Notes under the pieces: model-generated
What the model saw: only the letters and a program-made list of their open reading frames with translations
Told to the model about the DNA's origin: nothing
Database searches by the model: none
Program-made: the position numbers and the translations under genes
Shown: positions 1-8,199 of the stretch, one piece after another
Numbering within the stretch: the stretch's first letter is position 1
Layout of the letters: each line of letters starts with the position of its first letter
Origin: Gammaproteobacteria bacterium
Lineage (GTDB): Bacteria; Pseudomonadota; Gammaproteobacteria; Pseudomonadales; Pseudohongiellaceae
Assembly (NCBI GenBank): GCA_003514305.1
Contig: DORE01000183.1
Location: 1-35,914 of the forward strand
Direction of reading: 5' to 3'
Length of the DNA: 35,914 bases

Positions 1-21
1 CGCCGGAACGGCTACTGAAGT

Positions 22-59
22 GGGGTACCGGGGACATCCCCGCAAACAGTCGCATAACT
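22..59. repeat. Terminal inverted repeat of left Tn3-type element
   Basis: This 38-bp stretch starts with GGGG and carries GGGGACAT at the same offset (bases 9-16) as the terminal repeats of the neighbouring element at 3113-6329. It lies 38 bp beyond the stop codon of the left transposase, the same arrangement as the 3' end of the right element. The sequence between it and the stop (about 80-110) also resembles the subterminal region of the right element, sharing a CCTACAG block and a CTTTTCAA-like block. It is therefore most likely the tnpA-distal end of the left element. Its partner end is missing from the window. Confidence 0.7.
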
Positions 60-97
60 CCCTGAATCTCACGGATACCAAGCCCTACAGAGGCGCC

Positions 98-3000
98 CTA
101 CTTTTCAACTTCTTGGTTTCCGTCCGTCAGAGGGCTTAAAACTTCTTCCATGTTGATCATATTCTGCTCAAAGCTGAAGCTGTAAGTGCCATTGAGATTC
201 ACATTCAACCAGGCCACTGGCGATACTTGTTTAACCAGCTCAAGCTTTTCCTTATCGCCAGTGGCGGTAAAGTGTCCCAGCAGCTTACTCAAAATCAGCG
301 AGTTAAAATAGATAATGGCATTGGTGAGCAGCCTAGCGCATTCATTCCAAATATCGATTTCCTGGTCGGATGAGCCACGGAACCGATTGCCGTTAACCGA
401 GGCAACTGCTCTACGCAGCTGGTGGTAGGCTTCCCCTCGGTTGAGGGCACGTTGAACATAGCTGCGTAGACTCGCATCGTCTATGTACTCCAAGATATAC
501 ATGGCTTTAATCATTCGATCATACTCCGTCAGTGCCTGTAACAACGGGTGATTTTTGCTATAAGTCGATAATTTTCGGGTCAAAGATGCCTGTGTTGTGG
601 TTTTCTGCTGGAGTGAGATAACGATACGCTGGATAGTTTCCCATTCCTGCACGATCAAGCCTGCTCGGATTGGTTTTTTTAGCGACAACATCGGCTTTTC
701 ATTATCGTGATAATTGATGCTAAACAGGTCTTCAATTACCCGGCTGAACTGCGCATAGCGTGGCGCAAAGGTATAACCAAAGAGATCCAGCAGCGCGAAG
801 TTTACATGGTTCACACCGTGCGTATCTGTCGACAAGATATCCGGCTTAATATCTGATGTATTGTTGAACAGCAGGTCGAAAACATAATGGGATTCATGCT
901 CGTTGGCACCGATAACTCGGGCATTGATCGGCACATGATTGGCCACCAGAGTCATAGCAGATACCCCTTTGTTAGTGCCGAAGTATTTTGAGGAGAATCG
1001 AGTTTTGAAAGTATGAAGCCTGGATTCAAACTTCTGCCCATCGACACTGGCATGCAGGGCTCCTTCTTGAATATTGTAGTATTTAAAAATTTCCAACTTG
1101 GCTATCGCGTTACTAATCGTGTCGTTAGCCTGATTCAGGGTTTCCATGCGCAGATAATTGGCTTGGGTGGAACGCAGCTCTTCATAGGAACGATCTGAGA
1201 TATGCGCCATACGGTAAAGGCCGTAATTGGTGCCGTTGGCGATGATAGCAGCGATTAGGTTATTAGGGTTCACCACTTGTTTTGACTGTACTTGCCTGAC
1301 ATGTTCAAAGTCGGCCAAGAACTGGGTTTCCTCATCTACGAACCGCAGGAGATCGGCCACGTTTACCTGTTTTAATTGTTCGAAGAAAGGATTATTGAGC
1401 ATACGTTTAACGCCTGTTGATGGAAGCCGCCACTGAGTTTTTCCGGTTCGAGAACGCAACACCACGTTTTGGTTGTCGCCGTTCTGGATTCTCTCGCCGA
1501 CATGAGCAAGCTTATCCATCAGCTCCTTCTCCAAGGCTTGCATCAACTTATTTGGTGGAGTAGTGATACGGCTCAGCAGTGATTCCTGCATGAGCTTCTT
1601 TCTCTGTTTCCAGGCCTTGTCATTTACCAGATCATCGCTTAAACACCGGTGTTTAAGCGATTTTGGAATGTACAGATGCCCATCTAACTTTCCCGGAATA
1701 AGCAAATAAAGCAGTACTTCGTAGCGATAAGGGTTGAGGGCCCCACCCTGGAGAACAAAGTGTTGATGACGGGGTTTGATCAAGCGCCGATCGGCGTCTT
1801 TGACGGTGCCGTACTCCTGAAGGTCTAATTGACTTTGTTTGATCTGCAAGCCCAGTGCGCGAGTTCTCTCTGACGCTTGAAATTGTAGGGACAGGAAGAT
1901 TGGACGCAGAGTCTTTTCAATCAGCTCCCGTTGTTGATCATAGTATTCCCAGGTGTAGTGCCCCAAAGACCGCTTCTGATCTGAGAGATAAAGACACAGC
2001 GATTCAATATCCTGCGGACGGATCAGGCCTGCCGCTTTCTGTCGTATTTCGCCAAAAGGCACTGACTCATCGATGGAGTCATCAATAAAGAAGCGCAACA
2101 GATCAGAGGCTTTGCTGACATTGCCAGCGGCCTCATGCCACTCACGGTAGGCGGCATCTTTGGCATAGGCCTTACCGTTTTCTTTCAGCTTCCGGCAGTG
2201 ATACACAAACGCATCTGCCATGTGCTCAACCACCTGTCGATGTCGAACGTGGAGATAGCAGGTGAGGTACAGGTATCGGACAACCCGTTCGAAGCGACGG
2301 AGCTTGGTTACAGTGTAATACTCGACCAGTGACGCAAAGTGTTTCAGATTGCTCAATGATAGCCCCAACCGCTGGACAACCTCATCAATATCGGAAATAA
2401 ACGGCTCAATGCGTTGATGTATCTTCAACTCCTTTTCCAGCTCGGATGTAGAGAAGTTCTTGGCCGATTTGCGGATTTCACTCAGAGTGGTTGATGCTTC
2501 GGTACTGAGCAGGCTATCCAGGCTTGATACCAAAGACACCGACATCGAATTTTTAAGCACTTCACTCAACCTCTGCCTTTCATTATTTATTGTTGAGCTG
2601 ATGAGTTCTTGGAGAAGATAATACTTGGGGATGGCTATTCGATTCTGTGCCAAATAATCACTGCAACTATCGAATAGATATCGAGCATCAATACTCGCCA
2701 AAGCTGTCTTGCCCGCGTGCGCTATCAAACTTGAACGGCAATCATTGTTATAGAGCCTGTAATCAAGAAGACCAAGGATGCGCTGATAGAGACGAGAGCG
2801 TTGAGACTTTGTTAGGTTTTTTCTTTTTGGCTTTGTCCCTGGAAAGTACTCGCTGGCGATAAATGCCAGATCATCCTGCACATCAGAATAACCCAGGCTA
2901 AGCATGACGGGTTTTACTTTGAAGTACCCCAGAAGCAAGACAAAATAGCAGCGCTGCTGCCGGTCACGGATCGAATGAAAGGCTTCGATTTCCGGGTCAT

Positions 3001-3109
3001 TGAGTGCAAAGTAGAGCCTCTTCTCCTCAACGGTGAGCTTTGGCGGACCAAACAGGTCTTGGATTTCTGGCTGATGTAGAATCGTCAGGCGCTTGCGAGA
3101 GGGCTTCAT
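98..3109 (-). CDS. tnpA: Tn3-family transposase TnpA (left element)
   Basis: This 1003-residue protein has the size and layout of Tn3-family TnpA: an N-terminal DUF4158-like DNA-binding region (RLTILHQPEIQDLF at the start) and a C-terminal DDE catalytic region. The three acidic positions are visible as VDGQKF, STDTHG and NRGEAYHQLRR, all shared with the transposase at 3251-6253. The two proteins align along their whole length but differ at many positions, so they are diverged relatives and not a recent duplication. The ATG at 3107-3109 keeps the same N-terminal motif as the neighbour, so the reading frame is complete. Upstream there is no ribosome binding site, because the inverted repeat of the adjoining element begins four bases away. 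The gene is probably poorly expressed or silent. Confidence 0.93.
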   Translation of the reverse strand: MKPSRKRLTILHQPEIQDLFGPPKLTVEEKRLYFALNDPEIEAFHSIRDRQQRCYFVLLLGYFKVKPVMLSLGYSDVQDDLAFIASEYFPGTKPKRKNLTKSQRSRLYQRILGLLDYRLYNNDCRSSLIAHAGKTALASIDARYLFDSCSDYLAQNRIAIPKYYLLQELISSTINNERQRLSEVLKNSMSVSLVSSLDSLLSTEASTTLSEIRKSAKNFSTSELEKELKIHQRIEPFISDIDEVVQRLGLSLSNLKHFASLVEYYTVTKLRRFERVVRYLYLTCYLHVRHRQVVEHMADAFVYHCRKLKENGKAYAKDAAYREWHEAAGNVSKASDLLRFFIDDSIDESVPFGEIRQKAAGLIRPQDIESLCLYLSDQKRSLGHYTWEYYDQQRELIEKTLRPIFLSLQFQASERTRALGLQIKQSQLDLQEYGTVKDADRRLIKPRHQHFVLQGGALNPYRYEVLLYLLIPGKLDGHLYIPKSLKHRCLSDDLVNDKAWKQRKKLMQESLLSRITTPPNKLMQALEKELMDKLAHVGERIQNGDNQNVVLRSRTGKTQWRLPSTGVKRMLNNPFFEQLKQVNVADLLRFVDEETQFLADFEHVRQVQSKQVVNPNNLIAAIIANGTNYGLYRMAHISDRSYEELRSTQANYLRMETLNQANDTISNAIAKLEIFKYYNIQEGALHASVDGQKFESRLHTFKTRFSSKYFGTNKGVSAMTLVANHVPINARVIGANEHESHYVFDLLFNNTSDIKPDILSTDTHGVNHVNFALLDLFGYTFAPRYAQFSRVIEDLFSINYHDNEKPMLSLKKPIRAGLIVQEWETIQRIVISLQQKTTTQASLTRKLSTYSKNHPLLQALTEYDRMIKAMYILEYIDDASLRSYVQRALNRGEAYHQLRRAVASVNGNRFRGSSDQEIDIWNECARLLTNAIIYFNSLILSKLLGHFTATGDKEKLELVKQVSPVAWLNVNLNGTYSFSFEQNMINMEEVLSPLTDGNQEVEK

Positions 3110-3112
3110 TTG

Positions 3113-3150
3113 GGGGTTCTGGGGACATTCCGTCCTGAAGTGACACTTAT
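3113..3150 (+). repeat. Left 38-bp terminal inverted repeat (IRL)
   Basis: This matches the reverse complement of 6292-6329 at all 38 positions; the next base inward (3151 versus 6291) breaks the match. It begins GGGGTTCTGGGGACATTCCG and ends GACACTTAT. The five-G run at 3112-3116 offers one extra G outside the element. The tnpA start lies 138 bp inside this end. Confidence 0.93.
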
Positions 3151-3250
3151 CGCTGTAGCCCTTACATCATAAGGCCTACAGCGGGGCCCTAATTTTCAAA
3201 ATCGCTGTAAAATTCAATTCATAGTAGTATTTGGGGTTTGCGAGAAGCCC

Positions 3251-6200
3251 ATGTCTTACAAAGAACGCCTGACGATACTCCATGAAGCAGAAATAAACGA
3301 TTTATATTGTCTTCCCAGCCTGTCATTGGAAGAAAAACGTGTCAGCTTTGCCCTGAATGACCTAGAACTGGATGTTATTAAATCCTTCAGAAATCGTAAT
3401 CATAAATGCTATGCCATTGCTTTACTGGGCTACTTTAAGATTAAGCCCATACAGCTCAATCCTGCTTACAAGGAATTGAAGGAAGACTTAGCCTTTATTG
3501 CTGAAGAATATTTCCCTAGATTTAAAGTCCCTCGCTTCAGTATTAGCAGTAAGCAGAAAACACGCATCTACGACAAGATTCTTAGCCTGTTGAACTTTGA
3601 AGTATGGGAAGTAGAGCAACATCAGGATCCTCTCAGATATTATTTACAACAGATTGCCAAATCCTGGATTGATCCACGCTTTTTATTTGATGCCTGCACC
3701 GAGTATCTGGCTCGAAATCATATAACTATCCCGAAATATACCGTACTTCAGCGGATTATCAGTCAGGTAATTAAGCAGGAACGCAAACGGCTTTCTGACA
3801 CATTAACAACAGTCATATCGAATGAATTATCTTCTGATCTGGGTGATTTAATCGATGGGGAAAGCACGCTAACGGTTAAAGAACTTAAGCAGGCAGCCAA
3901 AAGTTTTAATGCCCCCGAATTGGGAAAAGAATTGAACGTCAACAAGCTCATTCAGCCTTGGATGAATGAAGTAAATCAAGTTGTATCTGCTTTGTCACTA
4001 TCGCAACAGAACCAGCTTCACTATGCGACGATGGTCGATTACTATTCCATTACCAAACTGAAACGCTTCGATCGATCTACCCAGCAACTATATTTACTTT
4101 GTTATCTTCAAGAACGAGCACAAATCAATATTGAGCGTTTGGCCGATGGCTTTATCTACCATGTTCGAAAATTGCGTGAAAAGGCAAAAGCGTATGCTAA
4201 GGAGATGGCCTATAAAGACTGGGAAGGTGCGGCAGCAAATATCAGTAAAGCAGCCGAATTACTATATTTTTTTATTGACGATACCATTGATGATCAAGTG
4301 TCATTTAAACAAATAAAACAACGGGTACAAAACTTACTTGGAGCACGGGAAATAGAATCACTGTGCCTGTATCTGAAAAAGCAAAAACGCACGAAAAATG
4401 ATTATATTTGGGAATATTATGATCAACATCAGGATCTGATTCGGCAGTTGATACGCCCCATCTTTTTATGTCTGACGTTTGAAGGGTCAGACAATACGCA
4501 GGCATTAGCAGCACAACTAAATGGAATGCAAAAGGAGTTGTTAGATACCGGGCAGTTGGAGTCTGCAGACCGGCGATTAATTTTGTCCAAACATCAATTG
4601 TATGTGATCGATGCGGATAACAAAGTAGTCTCTGAACGTTACGAGATCATGCTGTATTTAGTAGCCCAAAATAAGCTGGATGGTCAACTTTTTATACCCA
4701 CGGCCATCAAATATCGCGCATTACACGATGATCTGGTTGGGGATATCCCTTGGGAAGAGAAAGACAAATTACTCAAAGACTCCCTGTTAGACAGTATGAA
4801 TACCAATCCTGCCCAGCTGGTCAAGTCAATGGAACAAGAGATGAGCGATAAGCTGCAGCGGGTCTGCCAGCGTATTGATGAAGGCGACAATCGAAATGTG
4901 ATATTACGTAATCGTTCGGGTAAAACCCAATGGCGGCTGCCGTATTCCGGTGCTAAAACTGCGCTAAACAATCCTTTTTTTGATCGCATGAAACCCATCA
5001 ACGTTGCTGACGTATTACGCTTCGTTCACCAGGAGACAGATTTTTTAAAGTACTTTGAGCATGTTCGTCAGGTACAGTCTGGGCAGAGTGATCATCTGAA
5101 TGATTTATTGGCGGCCCTCATTGGCAATGGAACGTATTACGGCTTACATGGTATGGCCAGCATCTCTGATCGTTCATACGACCATTTGCGCACAGTACAA
5201 GCCAATTATTTGCGACCAGAAACGCTAAACCTCGGCAATGATGCCATTAACGATGCAACAGCAAAATTATCAATCTTCAAGCATTACAATATCCAAGAAG
5301 GACTCATTCATGCCAGTGCCGATGGGCAGAAATTCGAATCACGGTTAGATACTTTTAAAACCCGTTATTCATCGAAATATTTTGGCACAAACAAAGGACT
5401 GACATCGATGAACCTGATTGCCAATCATGTGGCATTGAATGCCCGAATTATCGGTGCTAATGAACATGAATCACACTTTATTTTGGATCTGCTTCATAAC
5501 AACACCTCTGAAATTAAGCCGGATATATTGTCAACGGATACACACGGGGTTAATCATGTGAACTTTGCCTTGCTGAACCTGTTTGGCTATACCTTTGCGC
5601 CGCGCTATGCTCAGTTTGGAACGGTGATATCAGACCTTTTTGATGTGAGTGAGGGAGACGATAATAAGACGACGCTCTCATTGAAAAAGCCTATCAATAC
5701 AGCACTAATTATCGATGAGTGGGATACTATTCAACGCATTATTATATCGCTGCAGCAAAAGACGATAACGCAGGCAACACTTGTTAGAAAGCTGTCTGGC
5801 TATAGTCAAAACCATCCCTTGCTGAAAGCTTTAACTGAGTACAACCGTATGCTCAAGGCCATGTACTTACTGGATTATATTGATGATGCCAGCTTAAGAG
5901 CTTATGTGCAGCGAGCATTGAATCGCGGAGAGGCTTATCATCAACTACGCCGTGCCATTGCTCATGTGAATGGTAATCGATTCAGAGGGAAATCAGACGA
6001 CGAAATCGTTTTGTGGAATGAATGCGCTAGGCTGTTAACCAACGCCATTATTTATTTTAACTCGCTGATACTGACGCGATTACTCGAGCATTTTGAAGCG
6101 GAAGGTGACGATAAGAAGCTCGAAATCATCAAGCAGGTTTCACCAGTGGCCTGGCACAACATCAATTTGAACGGGACTTATAGCTTTAGCTTTGAACAAA

Positions 6201-6253
6201 ATACACTCAATTTGGATGAGATTATGCAATCAATCGTGCAGAATGAAAATTAA
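3251..6253 (+). CDS. tnpA: Tn3-family transposase TnpA (right element)
   Basis: This 1000-residue DDE transposase catalyses replicative transposition of its element through cointegrates. The N-terminus (RLTILHEAEINDLY) is the DUF4158-like part that recognises the inverted repeats. The catalytic triad appears as D691 (SADGQKF), D763 (STDTHG) and E894 (NRGEAYHQLRR). Its length is usual for the family. The stop codon lies 76 bp inside the right end and the start 138 bp inside the left end, so the gene nearly fills the element. No resolvase gene, res site or passenger gene is present, so cointegrate resolution would depend on host recombination or another element. No frameshift or internal stop is seen, and the element is probably active or recently so. 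Confidence 0.95.
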   Translation: MSYKERLTILHEAEINDLYCLPSLSLEEKRVSFALNDLELDVIKSFRNRNHKCYAIALLGYFKIKPIQLNPAYKELKEDLAFIAEEYFPRFKVPRFSISSKQKTRIYDKILSLLNFEVWEVEQHQDPLRYYLQQIAKSWIDPRFLFDACTEYLARNHITIPKYTVLQRIISQVIKQERKRLSDTLTTVISNELSSDLGDLIDGESTLTVKELKQAAKSFNAPELGKELNVNKLIQPWMNEVNQVVSALSLSQQNQLHYATMVDYYSITKLKRFDRSTQQLYLLCYLQERAQINIERLADGFIYHVRKLREKAKAYAKEMAYKDWEGAAANISKAAELLYFFIDDTIDDQVSFKQIKQRVQNLLGAREIESLCLYLKKQKRTKNDYIWEYYDQHQDLIRQLIRPIFLCLTFEGSDNTQALAAQLNGMQKELLDTGQLESADRRLILSKHQLYVIDADNKVVSERYEIMLYLVAQNKLDGQLFIPTAIKYRALHDDLVGDIPWEEKDKLLKDSLLDSMNTNPAQLVKSMEQEMSDKLQRVCQRIDEGDNRNVILRNRSGKTQWRLPYSGAKTALNNPFFDRMKPINVADVLRFVHQETDFLKYFEHVRQVQSGQSDHLNDLLAALIGNGTYYGLHGMASISDRSYDHLRTVQANYLRPETLNLGNDAINDATAKLSIFKHYNIQEGLIHASADGQKFESRLDTFKTRYSSKYFGTNKGLTSMNLIANHVALNARIIGANEHESHFILDLLHNNTSEIKPDILSTDTHGVNHVNFALLNLFGYTFAPRYAQFGTVISDLFDVSEGDDNKTTLSLKKPINTALIIDEWDTIQRIIISLQQKTITQATLVRKLSGYSQNHPLLKALTEYNRMLKAMYLLDYIDDASLRAYVQRALNRGEAYHQLRRAIAHVNGNRFRGKSDDEIVLWNECARLLTNAIIYFNSLILTRLLEHFEAEGDDKKLEIIKQVSPVAWHNINLNGTYSFSFEQNTLNLDEIMQSIVQNEN

Positions 6254-6291
6254 GGTGCCTCTGTAGGCCTTATGAGGCGAGGGCTATAGCA

Positions 6292-6329
6292 ATAAGTGTC
6301 ACTTCAGGACGGAATGTCCCCAGAACCCC
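6292..6329 (-). repeat. Right 38-bp terminal inverted repeat (IRR)
   Basis: This is the perfect inverse partner of 3113-3150. The last 31 bases are also read as the 3' end of the leftward ORF at 6299-7237, which shows that the element interrupts that gene. Confidence 0.93.
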
Positions 6330-7237
6330 ACATACATATCGACTTCGTCGTGGTCAGCATCACCGCAGCAGGTTGGGATGAGATCATCGTTCATAATCCA
6401 GTCTGGATATTGAGGGCGCTCAAGTCCCTGGTTACATTCCGGGCATTTCCAATATTCAACAATATTGTCTAAACAGTCGTCGTGATGGCGAATCGGATTG
6501 TAGAGCGTTGGCCACGCATGTTTTAACCGGTCGTAGATGGCGTTGCCATCGTCGAGGACGGTATGGGGTTCCTCGTCTACCTGAGCGTCGAACTTGAGTG
6601 CGGTTATTGCAGCCTCACGGCTCTCTGGATCGAGCAAGCGAAGGTCGGTCAAATCCATCTGCCAATCGCTGCCGTTGTAAAGACTAAGCAATATCTGCGC
6701 TGCAGCGCGTGATCCCGATCCGCCATGGACAGTGGCTTTCACCAGTTTCTCTAGCGCAGCTTTGTACTTATCTCGGGCATTAGGGTCGTGCTGAGGTGAC
6801 AGCTCTATATGAGATCTCAGGCGTGATTCAATTTTAGCAATTCGTTCGGCGTCAGTGAGCTCTCGAGGTGGATTGGATTTCAGTGATATGTGAGATCCAA
6901 AGCTTATCTGTATCCCTTGTCCCTCTTTGGGGCCAAGCCAAACTGAATCTTCACCGTTGGGCGCAATGTACGCATTGATCGCGTCTACTCGGTCGACGTT
7001 AAACGCATCCCCGAGCATCACCGGATAGGCCTGAGAGATGTCCCGCACGGCAAGACCTGCACCGTTAAGCAGTGCTGTAACGGCGTGCGTCAGCTTGATT
7101 TTGGGATTGGCATTCACCACGGATCGGGCGATGGCCTTGATCTCGCTAACCGTCTGGCCGCTGGGCAGCACTAACAAGTCGTCAAAAATCGAAGGGTTGA
7201 TTTGGCCGAGCGCTCTCGGCGGATTCTGATCGCTCAT
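6299..7237 (-). CDS. Unknown protein, C-terminus replaced by transposon end
   Basis: The ORF gives 312 residues and starts at an ATG preceded by GAGGAA at good spacing. No function is assigned. Residues around 160-200 (EKLVKATVHGGSGSRAAAQ, then LSLYNGSDW) resemble the short DUF7673-type domain found in proteins of integrative elements; this is a recollection and should be treated as tentative. The C-terminal part has CPEC and a later CCG, suggesting one zinc-ribbon-like knuckle. The last ten or so codons (VGFWGHSVLK, then stop) are read from the inverted repeat of the element at 3113-6329, so the natural C-terminus has been cut off and the native end is unknown. The remaining part of the gene is not found on the other side of the transposons within the window. 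Confidence 0.7.
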   Translation of the reverse strand: MSDQNPPRALGQINPSIFDDLLVLPSGQTVSEIKAIARSVVNANPKIKLTHAVTALLNGAGLAVRDISQAYPVMLGDAFNVDRVDAINAYIAPNGEDSVWLGPKEGQGIQISFGSHISLKSNPPRELTDAERIAKIESRLRSHIELSPQHDPNARDKYKAALEKLVKATVHGGSGSRAAAQILLSLYNGSDWQMDLTDLRLLDPESREAAITALKFDAQVDEEPHTVLDDGNAIYDRLKHAWPTLYNPIRHHDDCLDNIVEYWKCPECNQGLERPQYPDWIMNDDLIPTCCGDADHDEVDMYVGFWGHSVLK

Positions 7238-7529
7238 GCAACATTCCTCGTCGGCTCGTTGCTATCTCAGTCGAACAACTGTGCCTAGTGCATATGCGAC
7301 GGCGTCAGTGTGTATAGGCTATTTACGTCTTGCACGGAAAATATTCTATGGTTGTTACGGTGAGCTTTAGGCTGAGATTCCCGCGATCACTAGTCGCCTG
7401 GACGAGAATATGCTCATCCATAAAAGCAGTATACTATGGTTTAGATGTTGTGCCACGGTTCAGAAGAAGGCTTCAGGAGCGGGCTTTGTATTCGTATTGA
7501 ATACGCGTTGACCACAGAGGTATCAGGGT
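7238..7529. other. Divergent intergenic region
   Basis: These 292 bp separate the leftward truncated gene from the rightward zinc-ribbon gene and should hold promoters for both. No ORF of credible coding character is seen. A short inverted repeat, GTATTC (7488-7493) and GAATAC (7499-7504), lies just upstream of the ribosome binding site of the gene at 7530 and could be an operator. No -35/-10 pair could be fixed with confidence. Confidence 0.4.
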
Positions 7530-8108
7530 ATGCAGCGAACCTTAGAGTATTGCAGAGTATGTGCGAATAAGGCTTTCCAAACGTGGGAAGGCTGGCCGAA
7601 TAAAACCCCGGTACCTTCGCTTCCTCACGTGCAGGACAGCGCTTGTGCTGAATGTGGATCCACCTTAGGCGTTGCAAATGACCAACTAGTTTGGGTGAAC
7701 ATCGGTATGGGTTTGCCAGATCATTGGATTTTGTATGCGCGTGATAGCGTTCAAAATGGCCAGTGTGGACTGTCTGGCTATCAAGATAAGGATCCTGATT
7801 TCTACTTAAAGTGGGGGCAGCCGTATTGTTACGAGGATCAATGTCCAAGGTGTAAAGCACTCGCGCCTGTTAGCATGCACACTGCCAACCCTAAAAACCG
7901 CAAATACGCTCTGAACTGCAAGAACTGCGGGATTATCCCAGTTAGAAGCCCCCTTGAGATCCCTAATTTTGAGCAAATCTCCTCTGATTATGAGCGTTGG
8001 CTAGACGATACATCTGACGACTCTCTTGGCCTTTCTATTATCAATACGGAAGGTTACACAGAGTGGTATGCATGGATGGAGAAGAACCAGCCCGACAAAC
8101 TACTGTGA
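7530..8108 (+). CDS. Unknown protein with four CxxC zinc-ribbon-like pairs
   Basis: This is a 192-residue protein of unknown function. Four cysteine pairs are visible in order: CRVC near residue 8, CAEC near 39, CPRC near 105 and CKNC near 130. This is enough for two structural zinc sites, so the protein is plausibly a zinc-ribbon protein that binds nucleic acid or protein. No membrane segment or signal peptide is seen. The start has an AGAGG ribosome binding site about 9 bases upstream. The rseP-like gene begins 91 bp downstream on the same strand, so the two may be cotranscribed. The gene sits between a transposon-cut gene and the protease in evident accessory DNA. Confidence 0.72.
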   Translation: MQRTLEYCRVCANKAFQTWEGWPNKTPVPSLPHVQDSACAECGSTLGVANDQLVWVNIGMGLPDHWILYARDSVQNGQCGLSGYQDKDPDFYLKWGQPYCYEDQCPRCKALAPVSMHTANPKNRKYALNCKNCGIIPVRSPLEIPNFEQISSDYERWLDDTSDDSLGLSIINTEGYTEWYAWMEKNQPDKLL

Positions 8109-8199
8109 TGATTGGCCTTTAAATAATGGGGTGCACTCATGCACCTCAATTCTCGAAGTGCAATCCGAAACCAAACTTCTATGCTCTACAAACAGGGGG

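Larger units (their letters stand above)
22..3112. mobile_element. Left Tn3-family element, one end lost
   Basis: This is a remnant of a tnpA-only Tn3-superfamily element. It has the tnpA-distal terminal repeat (22-59) and an apparently full-length transposase (98-3109). The end that should lie upstream of tnpA is absent, because the terminal repeat of the right element begins four bases outside the tnpA start codon. In the intact neighbour the equivalent leader is 138 bp. With one end and no native promoter, the element should not be able to move alone, although its transposase could act on related ends if transcribed. The junction looks like insertion of the right element followed by an adjacent deletion, or a one-sided rearrangement. 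Confidence 0.7.
3113..6329. mobile_element. Complete tnpA-only Tn3-family insertion sequence, IS1071-like
   Basis: This 3217-bp unit is bounded by perfect 38-bp inverted repeats beginning GGGG, typical of the Tn3 superfamily. Beyond the 38 bp the repeat continues imperfectly for roughly 50 more bases on each side (to about 3200 and 6242), including the shared block TCATAAGGCCTACAG. Long imperfect ends, about 3.2 kb and a single tnpA with no resolvase or res site are features of the IS1071-type group, which is known for carrying catabolic genes. The flanking pentamers differ (ATTTG on the left, ACATA on the right), so there is no target-site duplication. Its coding region looks AT-richer than the neighbouring genes. 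Confidence 0.88.

Noticed and set aside
98..6253. Recent duplication of one transposase gene
   Set aside because: The two proteins share motifs along the whole length but differ at many positions, and their terminal repeats differ inside the first 38 bp.
8026..8199. In-frame N-terminal extension of the RseP ORF
   Set aside because: It overlaps the preceding zinc-ribbon gene, has no RseP-like sequence, and starting at 8200 gives the family length of 450 with HEYGH at 23-27 and D402.
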